Positions 47,759 to 55,759 of a stretch of DNA of 64,000 bases are shown piece by piece (position 1 is the first letter of the stretch; each line of letters opens with the position of its first letter). The notes beneath the pieces were generated by a model that was given only the letters and a program-made list of their open reading frames with translations, was not told the origin of the DNA and did no database searches. The position numbers were made by a program, and so were the translations under genes. Source of the DNA: Bryobacterales bacterium (GTDB lineage: Bacteria > Acidobacteriota > Terriglobia > Bryobacterales > Bryobacteraceae); contig JADZCM010000035.1 of assembly GCA_020851555.1 (NCBI GenBank), forward strand, positions 62,001-126,000, in the 5' to 3' direction.

Positions 47759-47833
47759 ATCGTCCTTAAGATCAGTGGAATCAACCGGCCGGGTAGCCGT
47801 ATACTCGCGCTAGAGCTAAGCTGTAAGGACGAT
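47759..47833. repeat. 10-bp inverted repeat across the prepilin peptidase leader
   Basis: ATCGTCCTTA (47759-47768) and TAAGGACGAT (47824-47833) are perfect complements 55 bases apart; the right arm contains the ribosome site AAGGA and the AT of the start codon. A TATACT box at 47800-47805 would start transcription between the arms. The role is not known. Confidence 0.5.
47800..47805 (+). promoter_or_regulatory. Candidate -10 box for the prepilin peptidase gene
   Basis: TATACT matches the -10 consensus at five of six positions, 27 bases before the ATG. The -35 region (TGGAAT, 47776-47781, 18-base spacer) is weak. Confidence 0.35.
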
Positions 47834-48392
47834 GAGTCTAACGTTTCCTCCGGTCGTCCTTCAAGTCCTCCTTGCGGCTTTGGTTCTGGTGGCGGCGGCA
47901 ACCGACCTCCGCAGCCGGCGTATCCCCAACTGGCTTACGCTTGCCGGCGTGCTGGCCGGGATCGTACTGAATTCGTTCTTGAATGTCGATAGATTCAACT
48001 GGCGCACGGCGTTGTTGGGACTGGGACTGGCGTTCGCGGTCTATTTCCCGCTGTACCTGCTCCGTGGCATGGGGGCGGGCGATGTCAAGCTGATGGCCGC
48101 CGTGGGGGCCCTGATGGGTCCCGCCAACTGGTTCGCGATCTTCATCCTGAGCAATGTGCTGGGCGGGATCGCGGCAGTGCTGATTCTGCTGTCGAAGGGA
48201 AGACTATGGGGGACGTTCCGCAACGTTGGCTACATGTTGAACGAGTTGCTGCACTTCCGGCCGCCTTACATGAGGAGAGAGGAACTCGACCTGAAGAGCC
48301 CCAAGGCGACGACCATGCCGCACGGCGTGGCGATCGCCATGGGCTCGATCTCCTTCCTGGTGGCGGCCTGGATCTGGGCTCCTCGGGTGTAG
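47832..48392 (+). CDS. cpaA: A24-family prepilin peptidase (CpaA/TadV type)
   Basis: The 186-residue membrane peptidase lacks the N-terminal methylase domain of PilD and is therefore of the CpaA/TadV/archaeal type. It has about five TM segments. The two catalytic Asp sites are visible: ATDLRSRRIPNWLT (first) and MGAGDVKLMAAVG (second, GxGD). It would process Flp-type prepilins for the Tad apparatus encoded at 56705-63744, about 8 kb away on the other strand. AAGGA lies just before the ATG. Confidence 0.93.
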   Translation: MSLTFPPVVLQVLLAALVLVAAATDLRSRRIPNWLTLAGVLAGIVLNSFLNVDRFNWRTALLGLGLAFAVYFPLYLLRGMGAGDVKLMAAVGALMGPANWFAIFILSNVLGGIAAVLILLSKGRLWGTFRNVGYMLNELLHFRPPYMRREELDLKSPKATTMPHGVAIAMGSISFLVAAWIWAPRV

Positions 48393-48451
48393 CGGCCCGG
48401 CCGATCGCCGATATCGGCCGGAGATCCGGAAGTGACGCGGTTCACCTCCAG

Positions 48452-48718
48452 TTGTTCTTCTATCTTCAAGTGCTCGATTTCATGACCACGGTGATCGGTC
48501 TGCACCTTGGGCTGGCGGAGGCCAGTCCGTTCATCCGCCAACTGATGCAGTGGGGGCCGGCGGCCGGTGTAGCGCTATCCAAGGGGGTGGCCTTCGCCCT
48601 GTTCGGGATCTGCCTCTGGCTGAACAAACGGCAGGTGGTGCGGTGGATCAACTACTGGTACGCGGCGCTGGTCGTCTGGAACATGATCTTGATCGTGACC
48701 GTGCTGAAGCCCGGATAA
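48452..48718 (+). CDS. DUF5658-type small membrane protein
   Basis: The 88-residue protein has two to three TM segments and the family pattern FFYLQVLDFMTTVIGLHLGLAEASPFIRQLM, then GVALSKGVAFALFGICLWLNKR. I place the start at TTG 48452: there is no ATG or GTG in frame between it and the end of the preceding gene, and family members begin just before this LFFYLQ stretch. The function is unknown. It follows the prepilin peptidase by 60 bases, probably in one transcript. Confidence 0.72.
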   Translation: MFFYLQVLDFMTTVIGLHLGLAEASPFIRQLMQWGPAAGVALSKGVAFALFGICLWLNKRQVVRWINYWYAALVVWNMILIVTVLKPG

Positions 48719-48797
48719 CGAAGCACGCGTAAGACGCCCCCTTCCACCCGGCATCCAGGGACGAAAATCCCATTCCGCAAGGCGGTTTCTCCACCTG

Positions 48798-48826
48798 TTG
48801 AACAACTACCGAGGATCGGGGATACT
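48798..48826 (+). promoter_or_regulatory. Candidate sigma-70 promoter upstream of the protease/lipid module
   Basis: TTGAAC (48798-48803), a 17-base spacer and GATACT (48821-48826) give 4/6 matches in each box. The predicted leader to the ATG at 48932 is about 100 bases. The 213-base gap holds no gene. Confidence 0.4.
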
Positions 48827-48931
48827 TGTCTCTGACCAGGGCCGGGAGGGGCCCTGCGCCGGCCATGTGCGCCGCGCCGCGCCGCACGGGGAGGCTTTGC
48901 GTTGCCGCCAACCAAGGAAGGGAGACGAGGT

Positions 48932-49834
48932 ATGGAAGGCAAATCGCTTTCTGGAACCGTTCACGCCTGGACAGTAGTCAAGATCCTGCTGGGTATCATC
49001 GTGGCCTGGCTTCTGATATCGCAGTATCTTGGCGTGCGCCGGGTGGACTCGGCACGGGCCGCGCTCCTGGACAAGTTCCAGGACCAGCGCCGGTCGAGAG
49101 TGATAGCGATGATTCACCGGCAGGAGACGGTGAGCCTGTTCGGAGTGCCGGTAAGCAGTTCCATTACGGTGGAGGACTCGGAGGCCATTCTGCGGGCGAT
49201 CCGGTTGACTCCGACCGATCACCCGATCGACCTCATTCTGCATACGCCGGGCGGCCTGCTGCTGGCGGCGGAGCAGATCGCCAAGGCGCTGGTCGGCCAC
49301 AAGGGCAAGGTCACTGTTTTTGTGCCGCACTACGCCATGAGCGGCGGCACGCTCATGGCGCTCGCGGCGGACCAGATTGTCATGGACCCCAACGCAGTGC
49401 TGGGCCCGGTCGATCCACAGATCGGAGACATGCCCGCGGCGTCGATCCTGCGGGCCGTCGAACTCAAGAGGCCCGCCGCGGTCGGGGATGAGATGCTGGT
49501 GCTGGCCGACATGGCGGCCAAGGCTCGCGCCCAGACGACCGTATTCGTCGCCGAGGTGCTCCTCAAGCATCTTCCAAAAGAGAGGGCCGCCGGTCTCGCC
49601 ACGGTTCTGTCGGACGGACGGTTTACCCACGACTTCCCCATCATGGTCGAGTCGGCGAAGGAACTCGGGCTGCCCATCTCGACGGACATGCCCTCCATCA
49701 TCTATGAGTTGATGGACCTGTACCCTCAATCCGGCGCGGGCCGGCCTTCGGTGCTCTATGTGCCGCTCCGCCGCACGCTTGGCGAACGGGCCGGCCGGGA
49801 CGCCGGCCCGCCGGCAGGAGAGCGGAAACCTTGA
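48932..49834 (+). CDS. Membrane-anchored SDH-family Clp-fold serine protease
   Basis: The 300-residue protein (ATG 48932) has one N-terminal TM segment (VVKILLGIIVAWLLISQYL) and a Clp/crotonase-like protease fold of the serine dehydrogenase proteinase group. DLILHTPGGLLLAAEQIA forms the oxyanion turn, and Ser137 in HYAMSGGTLMALAAD is the expected nucleophile. AVLGPVDPQIGDMP follows. Relatives are membrane proteases of poorly known substrates, possibly related to SppA. Its stop overlaps the TTG of the next gene (TTGA), so it is tied by translation to the lipid-modifying module downstream. Confidence 0.88.
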   Translation: MEGKSLSGTVHAWTVVKILLGIIVAWLLISQYLGVRRVDSARAALLDKFQDQRRSRVIAMIHRQETVSLFGVPVSSSITVEDSEAILRAIRLTPTDHPIDLILHTPGGLLLAAEQIAKALVGHKGKVTVFVPHYAMSGGTLMALAADQIVMDPNAVLGPVDPQIGDMPAASILRAVELKRPAAVGDEMLVLADMAAKARAQTTVFVAEVLLKHLPKERAAGLATVLSDGRFTHDFPIMVESAKELGLPISTDMPSIIYELMDLYPQSGAGRPSVLYVPLRRTLGERAGRDAGPPAGERKP

Positions 49835-51468
49835 GGAGGACGCCGCCGGCGATCCTGATCGCTTCCCTGCTCACGCTGGGGAGCGGGCTGCTCAATCTTT
49901 ATTCCGTCATCGGGCGCGGCCTGCCGGGCCGGATGGCAGCCCTGCGGGGGATCTTCCCGCTGGAGTTCATCCACCTGTCCCGAAGCGCGACCCTGCTGAT
50001 TGGGTTCGCGCTGGTGATAGTTTCGAGGAACATTTACCGGAGAAAACGGCTGGCCTGGTGGCTGGGGGTATTCCTTGCTTCTTTCTCCGTCCTCTTCCAT
50101 CTGACCAAGGGCATCGACTACGAGGAGGCGACGCTGTCAGCCGCGCTGCTGGCCGGGCTGTGGATCACACGGCGCAGGTTCACGGTGAAGAGCAGCCCGT
50201 GGGGGTGGCCGCTGGCGTTGCGGCGGTCCGTGCTGGCCCTGGCCCTGGCCCTGGTCTATGGCGTGGCCGGCTTCTGGCTGCTCGAGACGCGGGAGTTCGG
50301 GATCAATTTCACCCTCGGGGATTCGGTCCGGCGGACGATGCGCCTGGTCACTTTCCAGGAGGATCCCGCCCTGAAGCCACATACGCGGTACGCAGCCTGG
50401 TTTCTGGACTCGCTCTACCTCATCAGCGCGGCGGCATTGCTCTATGCGGGCTTCGCGGTCTTTCGCCCCGCGCTCTACCGGTTCCGTACGCATCCCCACG
50501 AGATCGAACTGGCAAAGGGCGTGCTGGAGCGCCACGGCCGCTGTTCCCAGGACTTCTTCAAGGCTCGCGCCGACAAATCACTATTCTGGAGTCCGGATCG
50601 CGAATGCTTCCTGGCTTACGGGGTGGCAAGGAGCTTCGCGGTCGTGCTGGGCGATCCGGTCGGCCCGGTTCCGGCGCTGGAACAGATCATCCGCGACTTC
50701 GAGGCCTATTGCCGGGACAATGACTGGGGGCTGGGGTTCCATCAGGTCCTGCCGGATTTCCTGGGGACCTACGAAGGCCTCGGTTTTAGAAAGCTGAAGG
50801 TGGGAGACCAGGCCATCGTGGATCTTGCCACGTTCACGCTCCAGGGGAAGGCGGCGAAAGCCTTTCGCTCCAAGGTGAATCAACTCGAGCAATCCGGCGT
50901 CACAGCCCGGTACTACGAGCCTCCCCTCTCGGGCGACACGATGAGCCAGCTCAGAAGCGTTTCCGACGAGTGGCTGGACATCCCCGGCCGGCGCGAGCGC
51001 CAGTTCACCCTGGGAGCTTTTGACGAGGAGTATCTCCGCGGGACGCCCGTCCTGACGGCCGAAGATTCGAGCGCCCGGGTTCTGGCCTTCGCCAACGTCA
51101 TCCCCTCCTACCGGCGCGGCGAGGCCACCATCGACCTGATGCGCCGCCGCAACGCGGCCCCCAACGGGGTCATGGACTACGTTTTTGTGAAGCTGTTCCT
51201 GATGATGAAGGAGCGAGGCTTCGAGCGCTTCGACCTGGGCATGGCGCCCATGTCCGGGTTTCAGGAGCACGAGGAGGCGTCGCCGGAAGAGCGGGCCATT
51301 CATGCGTTCTTCCAGCACCTGAACTTCCTGTTCAGCTTCAAGGGGCTGCTGGCGTACAAGGCGAAGTTCGCCAGTATCTGGGAGCCGCGTTACGTGGTGT
51401 ACCGCAGCGCACTGGACCTGCCCAAGCTTGCGCTGGCATTGAGCAGAGTATCCGAGCTGCCGGATTAG
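49831..51468 (+). CDS. Aminoacyl-phosphatidylglycerol synthase-type protein (MprF synthase half)
   Basis: The 545-residue protein starts at TTG 49831 after GGAGAGCGG. Residues 1-220 hold about six TM segments. Residues 220-540 are a DUF2156/GNAT-like aminoacyl-transferase domain with LAKGVLERHGRCSQDFFKA, VLGDPVGP, FGLD-type DLGMAPMSGF, IDLMRRRNAAPNGVMDYVF and FKGLLAYKAKFASIWEPRYVVY. This is the catalytic half of MprF/LpiA, which moves lysine or alanine from aminoacyl-tRNA to phosphatidylglycerol and so makes the membrane less anionic. The N-terminal flippase half of MprF is missing here but appears as a separate gene at 52232. The amino acid used is not predictable by eye. Confidence 0.88.
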   Translation: MRRTPPAILIASLLTLGSGLLNLYSVIGRGLPGRMAALRGIFPLEFIHLSRSATLLIGFALVIVSRNIYRRKRLAWWLGVFLASFSVLFHLTKGIDYEEATLSAALLAGLWITRRRFTVKSSPWGWPLALRRSVLALALALVYGVAGFWLLETREFGINFTLGDSVRRTMRLVTFQEDPALKPHTRYAAWFLDSLYLISAAALLYAGFAVFRPALYRFRTHPHEIELAKGVLERHGRCSQDFFKARADKSLFWSPDRECFLAYGVARSFAVVLGDPVGPVPALEQIIRDFEAYCRDNDWGLGFHQVLPDFLGTYEGLGFRKLKVGDQAIVDLATFTLQGKAAKAFRSKVNQLEQSGVTARYYEPPLSGDTMSQLRSVSDEWLDIPGRRERQFTLGAFDEEYLRGTPVLTAEDSSARVLAFANVIPSYRRGEATIDLMRRRNAAPNGVMDYVFVKLFLMMKERGFERFDLGMAPMSGFQEHEEASPEERAIHAFFQHLNFLFSFKGLLAYKAKFASIWEPRYVVYRSALDLPKLALALSRVSELPD

Positions 51469-51476
51469 GAGAGTGC

Positions 51477-52253
51477 ATGAGAAGCCTTCCCACAAAGTGC
51501 GTGGCCGTCGCCGCACTCGCGGCCGCCGTCTTGCCGGGACAGGCAGGCCGGCCGGGCAAGAACACCGTGATGTTACGGGGCCAGCCGCAGGACGTGTATT
51601 ACTACCCCGCACAGGACCGCCGGGCGGGCGCCGTGCTGTTCCTGCCCGGAGACGGGGGGTGGCGGGGCTTCGCCGTCGACATCGCCGCAGCAGCCGCCGC
51701 TCGTGGGTATGACGTGTACGGGTGGGACACCAGAACGTATCTCAGCGGTTTCACTTCCGGCAAGGTGACGTTGACAGAGGCGCAGGTCGTGGCGGATATG
51801 CGCGCCATGGCGGTTGCTGTCAGACCGGGCGGGGAGGAGCGAATCATCATTTCGGGATGGTCGGAGGGAGCGGGACTGGCGCTGCTGGGCGCGTCCGCCC
51901 CTCAGAACCAATCCGTCTTCCGGGGCCTGTTGGCCGTCGGCCTGCCTGACCGGGCTTTCCTGGGCTGGAGACTGGCCGACAGCGTGACCTACCTGACCAA
52001 GCGGAACCCCAACGAACCGGATTTCGACTGCCTGCCCCTGCTCCCGAAGGTCTCGCCGTTGCCGTTGGCGATGATACAGTCCAGCGGGGACGAGTATGTG
52101 ACCATGGCCCTTGCCCGGAAAATGTTCGACGCCGCCGCCGAACCCAAGCGTTTCTTCCCGGTTGAGGCCAGAAACCATCGCTACGATGGCAGCCAGCAGG
52201 CCTTCTTCCGCGTCCTGGGAGAAGCACTGGGATGGATATCGGCGAACCATTGA
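51477..52253 (+). CDS. AcvB/VirJ-type exported alpha/beta hydrolase
   Basis: The 258-residue protein has a signal-like N-terminus (residues 1-22) and an alpha/beta-hydrolase fold. LFLPGDGGWRGFAVDIAAAA and VYGWDTRTYLSGF match the VirJ/AcvB domain; nucleophile Ser129 is in ISGWSEGAG, Asp205 in SSGDEYVT and His234 in ARNHRYDG. Agrobacterium AcvB is a periplasmic lysyl-phosphatidylglycerol hydrolase encoded next to the LPG synthase LpiA (established). Placement between a synthase-like and a flippase-like gene supports the same role, turning over the lipid made by 49831. It begins eight bases after the synthase gene ends. Confidence 0.82.
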   Translation: MRSLPTKCVAVAALAAAVLPGQAGRPGKNTVMLRGQPQDVYYYPAQDRRAGAVLFLPGDGGWRGFAVDIAAAAAARGYDVYGWDTRTYLSGFTSGKVTLTEAQVVADMRAMAVAVRPGGEERIIISGWSEGAGLALLGASAPQNQSVFRGLLAVGLPDRAFLGWRLADSVTYLTKRNPNEPDFDCLPLLPKVSPLPLAMIQSSGDEYVTMALARKMFDAAAEPKRFFPVEARNHRYDGSQQAFFRVLGEALGWISANH

Positions 52254-53293
52254 GAGCGGGTCCGAAGACGACCGCCCGGCCGGGAGACTTCTGGAAACAG
52301 GTTGCCGGCTATGTGCTGGCGGCGGCCTGCCTGGTATGGGTCTTCCACGATACTCACATCCAGCGGATGGCGGAACATATCGGGTCGATGACCTGGTGGT
52401 GGGTGCTGCCGGCCATCTGCTGCGACGTTCTCGGCTATGTCTGCGACGGGATTCGCTGGCGCTGGCTGCTGTTTCCCGTGGGCCGTCTGCCGGTGTTGCG
52501 CGCCACCCAGGCCATTTACGTCGGCTTGTTCACCAACGAAGTTATGCCCATGCGCTTCGGAGAGTTGGTGAGGGGTTACCTGGCCAGCCGGTGGCTGGGA
52601 CGGCCGTTTATGGAGGTTGTCCCTTCCATGCTGGTTTGCCGACTGATGGACGGCGTTTGGACGGCGGCCGGCATCGGCCTGGTGGCCATCTTCGTGCCTT
52701 TGCCCGGAGATCTTCTGCTCGCGGGAGACATCTTCGGGGCCGTGGTGCTGCTGCTGGCGGGCGCGCTGCTGTTTCTCTTCCTGCGCGAACCAGAGGTGGT
52801 CGAACGCTGGATGGAGACGCCCGCCTCAAAGCGCGGAGTGCTGGCCTCGCTCAGGCGGGGCGTGGGGGCAACCGCCCGGCGGCTCAGAGCCATCGGCGAG
52901 TGGCGGAGGCTTGCGGTTGCTGGAGTTGCCTCTCTGGGGTTTCTATTCTTCGAGATCCTCGCCTTCTGGTTCATTATGGAGGCGTACCGGCTGCGCCTGC
53001 CGCTATCCGCCGGAGCCGCGGTCTTCCTGATTCTCCGGTTGGGCACCGCGCTGCCGAACGCTCCGGCCAACGTCGGCAGCTATCAATTCTTCACCGTCCT
53101 GGGCCTGAGCCTGTTCGGCATCGAGAAGACCCGCGCCACCGGATTCTCGGTTGTCGTCTTCATCCTCCTGACCCTGCCGCTATGGGCGCTGGGGCTGCTC
53201 GCGCTCTCGCGGAGCGGGCTGACTCTGGCAAAACTCCGTGAAGAGGTTCGGACCCTGGTCCGGAGCGGCGCCGGTCCCGGCCTCGCCGGGTAG
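52232..53293 (+). CDS. LPG-synthase TM region (UPF0104) flippase-type protein
   Basis: The 353-residue protein has about eight TM segments and the UPF0104/MprF N-terminal pattern. WWWVLPAICCDVLGYVCDGIRWRWLL is followed by GLFTNEVMPMRFGELVRGYL (the conserved N-x-x-x-P-x-R-x-GE motif of this family) and, late, ALPNAPANVGSYQFF. In MprF this half flips aminoacylated phosphatidylglycerol to the outer leaflet. Standing alone, the same domain also occurs in AglD-like proteins of other function, so the flippase role is inferred from the two preceding genes. It overlaps the hydrolase gene by 22 bases. Confidence 0.85.
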   Translation: MDIGEPLRAGPKTTARPGDFWKQVAGYVLAAACLVWVFHDTHIQRMAEHIGSMTWWWVLPAICCDVLGYVCDGIRWRWLLFPVGRLPVLRATQAIYVGLFTNEVMPMRFGELVRGYLASRWLGRPFMEVVPSMLVCRLMDGVWTAAGIGLVAIFVPLPGDLLLAGDIFGAVVLLLAGALLFLFLREPEVVERWMETPASKRGVLASLRRGVGATARRLRAIGEWRRLAVAGVASLGFLFFEILAFWFIMEAYRLRLPLSAGAAVFLILRLGTALPNAPANVGSYQFFTVLGLSLFGIEKTRATGFSVVVFILLTLPLWALGLLALSRSGLTLAKLREEVRTLVRSGAGPGLAG

Positions 53294-53399
53294 CGGGAGA
53301 CGTCGGGTCCGGGATCTCCGGCCGCCGGCATGCCGCGCCGGCGGTCCGGAACGGGGCCTGGATGGCGACCGCGCTGGAGGCCGCCTGACTGCCCTCCAC

Positions 53400-54101
53400 T
53401 CACCGGGACAAGCGCAGCCTGATCACGCCCAGCAGGGCTTCCAGGATGATCCGCCAATCCATCTTGGAGCGGCCCAGGTTCCGTTCATAGAAGATGATCG
53501 GGACTTCCGCCGTGCGGAATCCGCCGCGGAACACCCGGTAGTTCATCTCGATTTGAAAAAGGTATCCGTTGGAGAATACGCGCTCCAGGCCGATCGATTT
53601 CAGCGTCTCCGCCTTCCAGCACTTGAAGCCGCCCGTGCTGTCGGTGAGACGCATCCCGGTGACGGCGCGAACATAGAGCGTCGCCGCCTTGCTCAGCAGC
53701 AGGCGTTTGAAGTCCCAGTTCACCACGCGGATTCCCCCGACGTAGCGGGAGCCCACCACCAGGCCGCAATCCTGGATGCGCTCCAGGAAATCGGGGATGC
53801 TGGCTGGATCGTGCGAGAGGTCGGCGTCCATCTGCAGGAGGATGTCGTAGCCCATCTCGAGCGCCCGTCCGAAGCCGGCCACGTAAGCCCTCCCCAACCC
53901 TTCCTTCGCGCGGCGATGCAGGACCGAGATCCGCCCGCCGCTCTCGGCGGCCAGCGCGTCAGCCAACTGGCCGGTTCCGTCCGGGGAGTTATCGTCCACG
54001 ATGAGGACGTCCGCGCCGCCGGCGTACTGGCGCACCTTCTCCAGAAATGCCGGCAGGTTCTCGCGCTCGTTGTAAGTAGGGACGACGATGACGACACGCA
54101 A
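53400..54101 (-). CDS. Polyprenol-phosphate mannosyltransferase-like GT2
   Basis: The 233-residue soluble GT2 of the DPM1/Ppm1 type starts VVIVVPTYNERENLPAFL and has VLIVDDNSPDGTGQLAD, the metal site LQMDADLSHDP, VGSRYVGG and the tail motif RNLGRSKMDWRIILEALLG. DPM1-type enzymes load a sugar, classically mannose, onto polyprenyl phosphate. That would supply the GT-C-type membrane enzymes in this window (inference). No TM segment is present, so membrane contact is peripheral. It is divergent from the gene at 54187. Confidence 0.92.
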   Translation of the reverse strand: MRVVIVVPTYNERENLPAFLEKVRQYAGGADVLIVDDNSPDGTGQLADALAAESGGRISVLHRRAKEGLGRAYVAGFGRALEMGYDILLQMDADLSHDPASIPDFLERIQDCGLVVGSRYVGGIRVVNWDFKRLLLSKAATLYVRAVTGMRLTDSTGGFKCWKAETLKSIGLERVFSNGYLFQIEMNYRVFRGGFRTAEVPIIFYERNLGRSKMDWRIILEALLGVIRLRLSR

Positions 54102-54128
54102 GGAGTTCGACCTGGCCTCAGCCTATTC

Positions 54129-54134
54129 TATAAT
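54129..54134 (+). promoter_or_regulatory. Candidate -10 box for the GT87-like gene
   Basis: A perfect TATAAT in the divergent gap; the -35 region (TTCGAC, 54106-54111, 17-base spacer) is poor. Transcription from here would begin near 54141, which favours the ATG at 54187 over the upstream in-frame ATG at 54088. Confidence 0.4.
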
Positions 54135-54186
54135 CAATTTCCGCCGGGGCGGCTTCGAATCCGGCGCCGGCGGGGAATTCCATCTT

Positions 54187-54798
54187 ATGCGCGAGGGCGG
54201 CGGCTCCCTTACGGCAGCCCCGTCGAAGGATTGGCCGTTGACCAGCAGGGACCTCGGAAAGCCGGGCGGGAAGGCCGCCTCACGTGCCGTCGCGATGGCG
54301 TGCTTCGTCCTGTTGCTGCTCGCGGCGTTCGCGACGCCCGGCGGCCGGACAGGCCAGACCGACTTCTTGAGCTACTACACGGGCGCGAGACTCGCGTGGA
54401 CACCCGGACTGTACTCACCGGGGCAGGTTCACGCCCTCCAGTCTCAGTACGGGGATCCGGCGGCGCTCCGCCCGTTCGTGCGCCTGCCCTTCTACGCAGC
54501 CCTGTTGTGGCCGCTGGGCCGGCTGCCATACTTCACCGCGCACCTCGTGTGGCAGTGCCTGATGCTGCTGGCGGGCATGCACGGCTACGCGGTCGATGGC
54601 TCCCTGCTGTTGCCGCTGCTCATCGGACTCTCGGCCGGAATTGGCCTGGGGCGAGCGTACCTGCTGACAGGCCTGGTGGGGCTGTCGGCCGTGACCCTGG
54701 CCTCCTCCCACACGGCCGTGGCAGGGCAGTGTGCCCTGGTGGCGCTGTTCCTGTGGGTGGTGCTGTTCGCTCCGTTGGCGGACGAGTCCGCGGCGTGA
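54187..54798 (+). CDS. Short GT87/DUF2029-like membrane protein, possibly internally deleted
   Basis: From ATG 54187 the product is about 203 aa. The first half has TM1 and then DFLSYYTGARLAWTPGLY and VRLPFYAALLWPLGRLPY, which looks like the N-terminus of GT87-type polyprenyl-sugar mannosyltransferases (DFxSFYTGA...LPFxALxxxPL). The second half jumps directly to GMHGYAVDGSLLLPLLIGL and GLVGLSAVTLAS, which resembles the C-terminal region. Normal family members are about 400 aa, so the middle seems to be missing and the gene may be a decayed remnant. Catalytic capacity is doubtful. The longer frame from 54088 overlaps the divergent GT2. Confidence 0.6.
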   Translation: MREGGGSLTAAPSKDWPLTSRDLGKPGGKAASRAVAMACFVLLLLAAFATPGGRTGQTDFLSYYTGARLAWTPGLYSPGQVHALQSQYGDPAALRPFVRLPFYAALLWPLGRLPYFTAHLVWQCLMLLAGMHGYAVDGSLLLPLLIGLSAGIGLGRAYLLTGLVGLSAVTLASSHTAVAGQCALVALFLWVVLFAPLADESAA

Positions 54799-54799
54799 A

Positions 54800-55759
54800 T
54801 CAGGCCAGCCGTAACTGCCGGAACTGGGGAAGCAGTTGGAACGGCGTTCGGACGGCGCGGACCGGCTCCCCGGTTTGACGCACATTCGCCTCGATGGTTT
54901 GCCCCAGGGTATCCGCTGATCTCAGGTAATCGATCTTGCCCGGATCAATGCCCATGATGCGGCAGCAGGTGGCGTCCACCGCCACCCGGTCTCCACCGCC
55001 CACGACCACTCCGGCGAACTTCCGTCGCCCCTGAATCGGGCCGTTGCCCTCCATGCCTTCTACCCCGTCCACCAACGTGAACATGCGCGGGAAGGCCGAG
55101 TTCACGGCCGCGATGCTCTGGTGGATTCCGGCCCAGTGCAGGACGTTCTTGGGCCAGCCATAGACCGCTCCGGGCACCAGCCCGAAGAGGTTCTTCATGC
55201 CCAGGGTCGCTCCCGCCCAGTGGTGAGTTTTCATTTTGGGCAGCGACACCAGCAGGTCGCAGGCGAGAGCTGTCTTCGGCAGGTAGAGGAAGTCGAGGCG
55301 CCGTGCCTGGCCAGGCAGCTTCACTCCGGCCACATCGTCCAGGTTCAGGTCCGTGAATAGGCGTTCGAAATCCGGCACCGTGCGGAAGTACCCGGCCGCT
55401 TCGGCCAGATCCAGGGTGGGACGCCTGTGGCCCGGCCCCTCCGCGATTCCGACGTGAGAAGCGCCGCGGGAGCGGAACGCCTCCATCGCCGCCAGGACAA
55501 AGACCGGCTCGGTGTTGATAGCGGCTCCAGGGTCGAACTCCACCAGGTTGGGCTTCAGGAGGACCCGCTTGCCGCGGACGTCGAGCTGGTGTTCGTCCAG
55601 GAGCCGGCGCATCACGTCGAACAGCCCCTGATCGTACTTGGCGCGCAGGATCGTGACGCGAGGCTCCTCGCCCGGACGGGGCGCGCGGGCGCACCCGCCC
55701 ATGGCCGCCGCGGCGGCTGTCCCCGCCAGGAGCCCGCGCCGGTTCAACGGTCCGCTCAT
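54800..55759 (-). CDS. DUF362 protein with Tat/lipoprotein signal
   Basis: From ATG 55759 (ATGA overlap with the preceding gene) the product is 319 aa. The N-terminus NRRGLLAGTAAAAAMGGC combines a twin-arginine stretch with a lipobox-like AMGGC, so it is probably a Tat-exported lipoprotein. DUF362 segments are present: KRVLLKPNLVEFDPG, VGIAEGPGHRRPT, LLVSLPKMKTHHWAGATLGMKNLFGLVPG and VVVGGGDRVAVDATCC. The KTHHWAGATLGMKNLFG block is strongly conserved in the domain. Activity is unknown. Translational coupling to a squalene-cyclase-type protein suggests they act together. Confidence 0.88.
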   Translation of the reverse strand: MSGPLNRRGLLAGTAAAAAMGGCARAPRPGEEPRVTILRAKYDQGLFDVMRRLLDEHQLDVRGKRVLLKPNLVEFDPGAAINTEPVFVLAAMEAFRSRGASHVGIAEGPGHRRPTLDLAEAAGYFRTVPDFERLFTDLNLDDVAGVKLPGQARRLDFLYLPKTALACDLLVSLPKMKTHHWAGATLGMKNLFGLVPGAVYGWPKNVLHWAGIHQSIAAVNSAFPRMFTLVDGVEGMEGNGPIQGRRKFAGVVVGGGDRVAVDATCCRIMGIDPGKIDYLRSADTLGQTIEANVRQTGEPVRAVRTPFQLLPQFRQLRLA

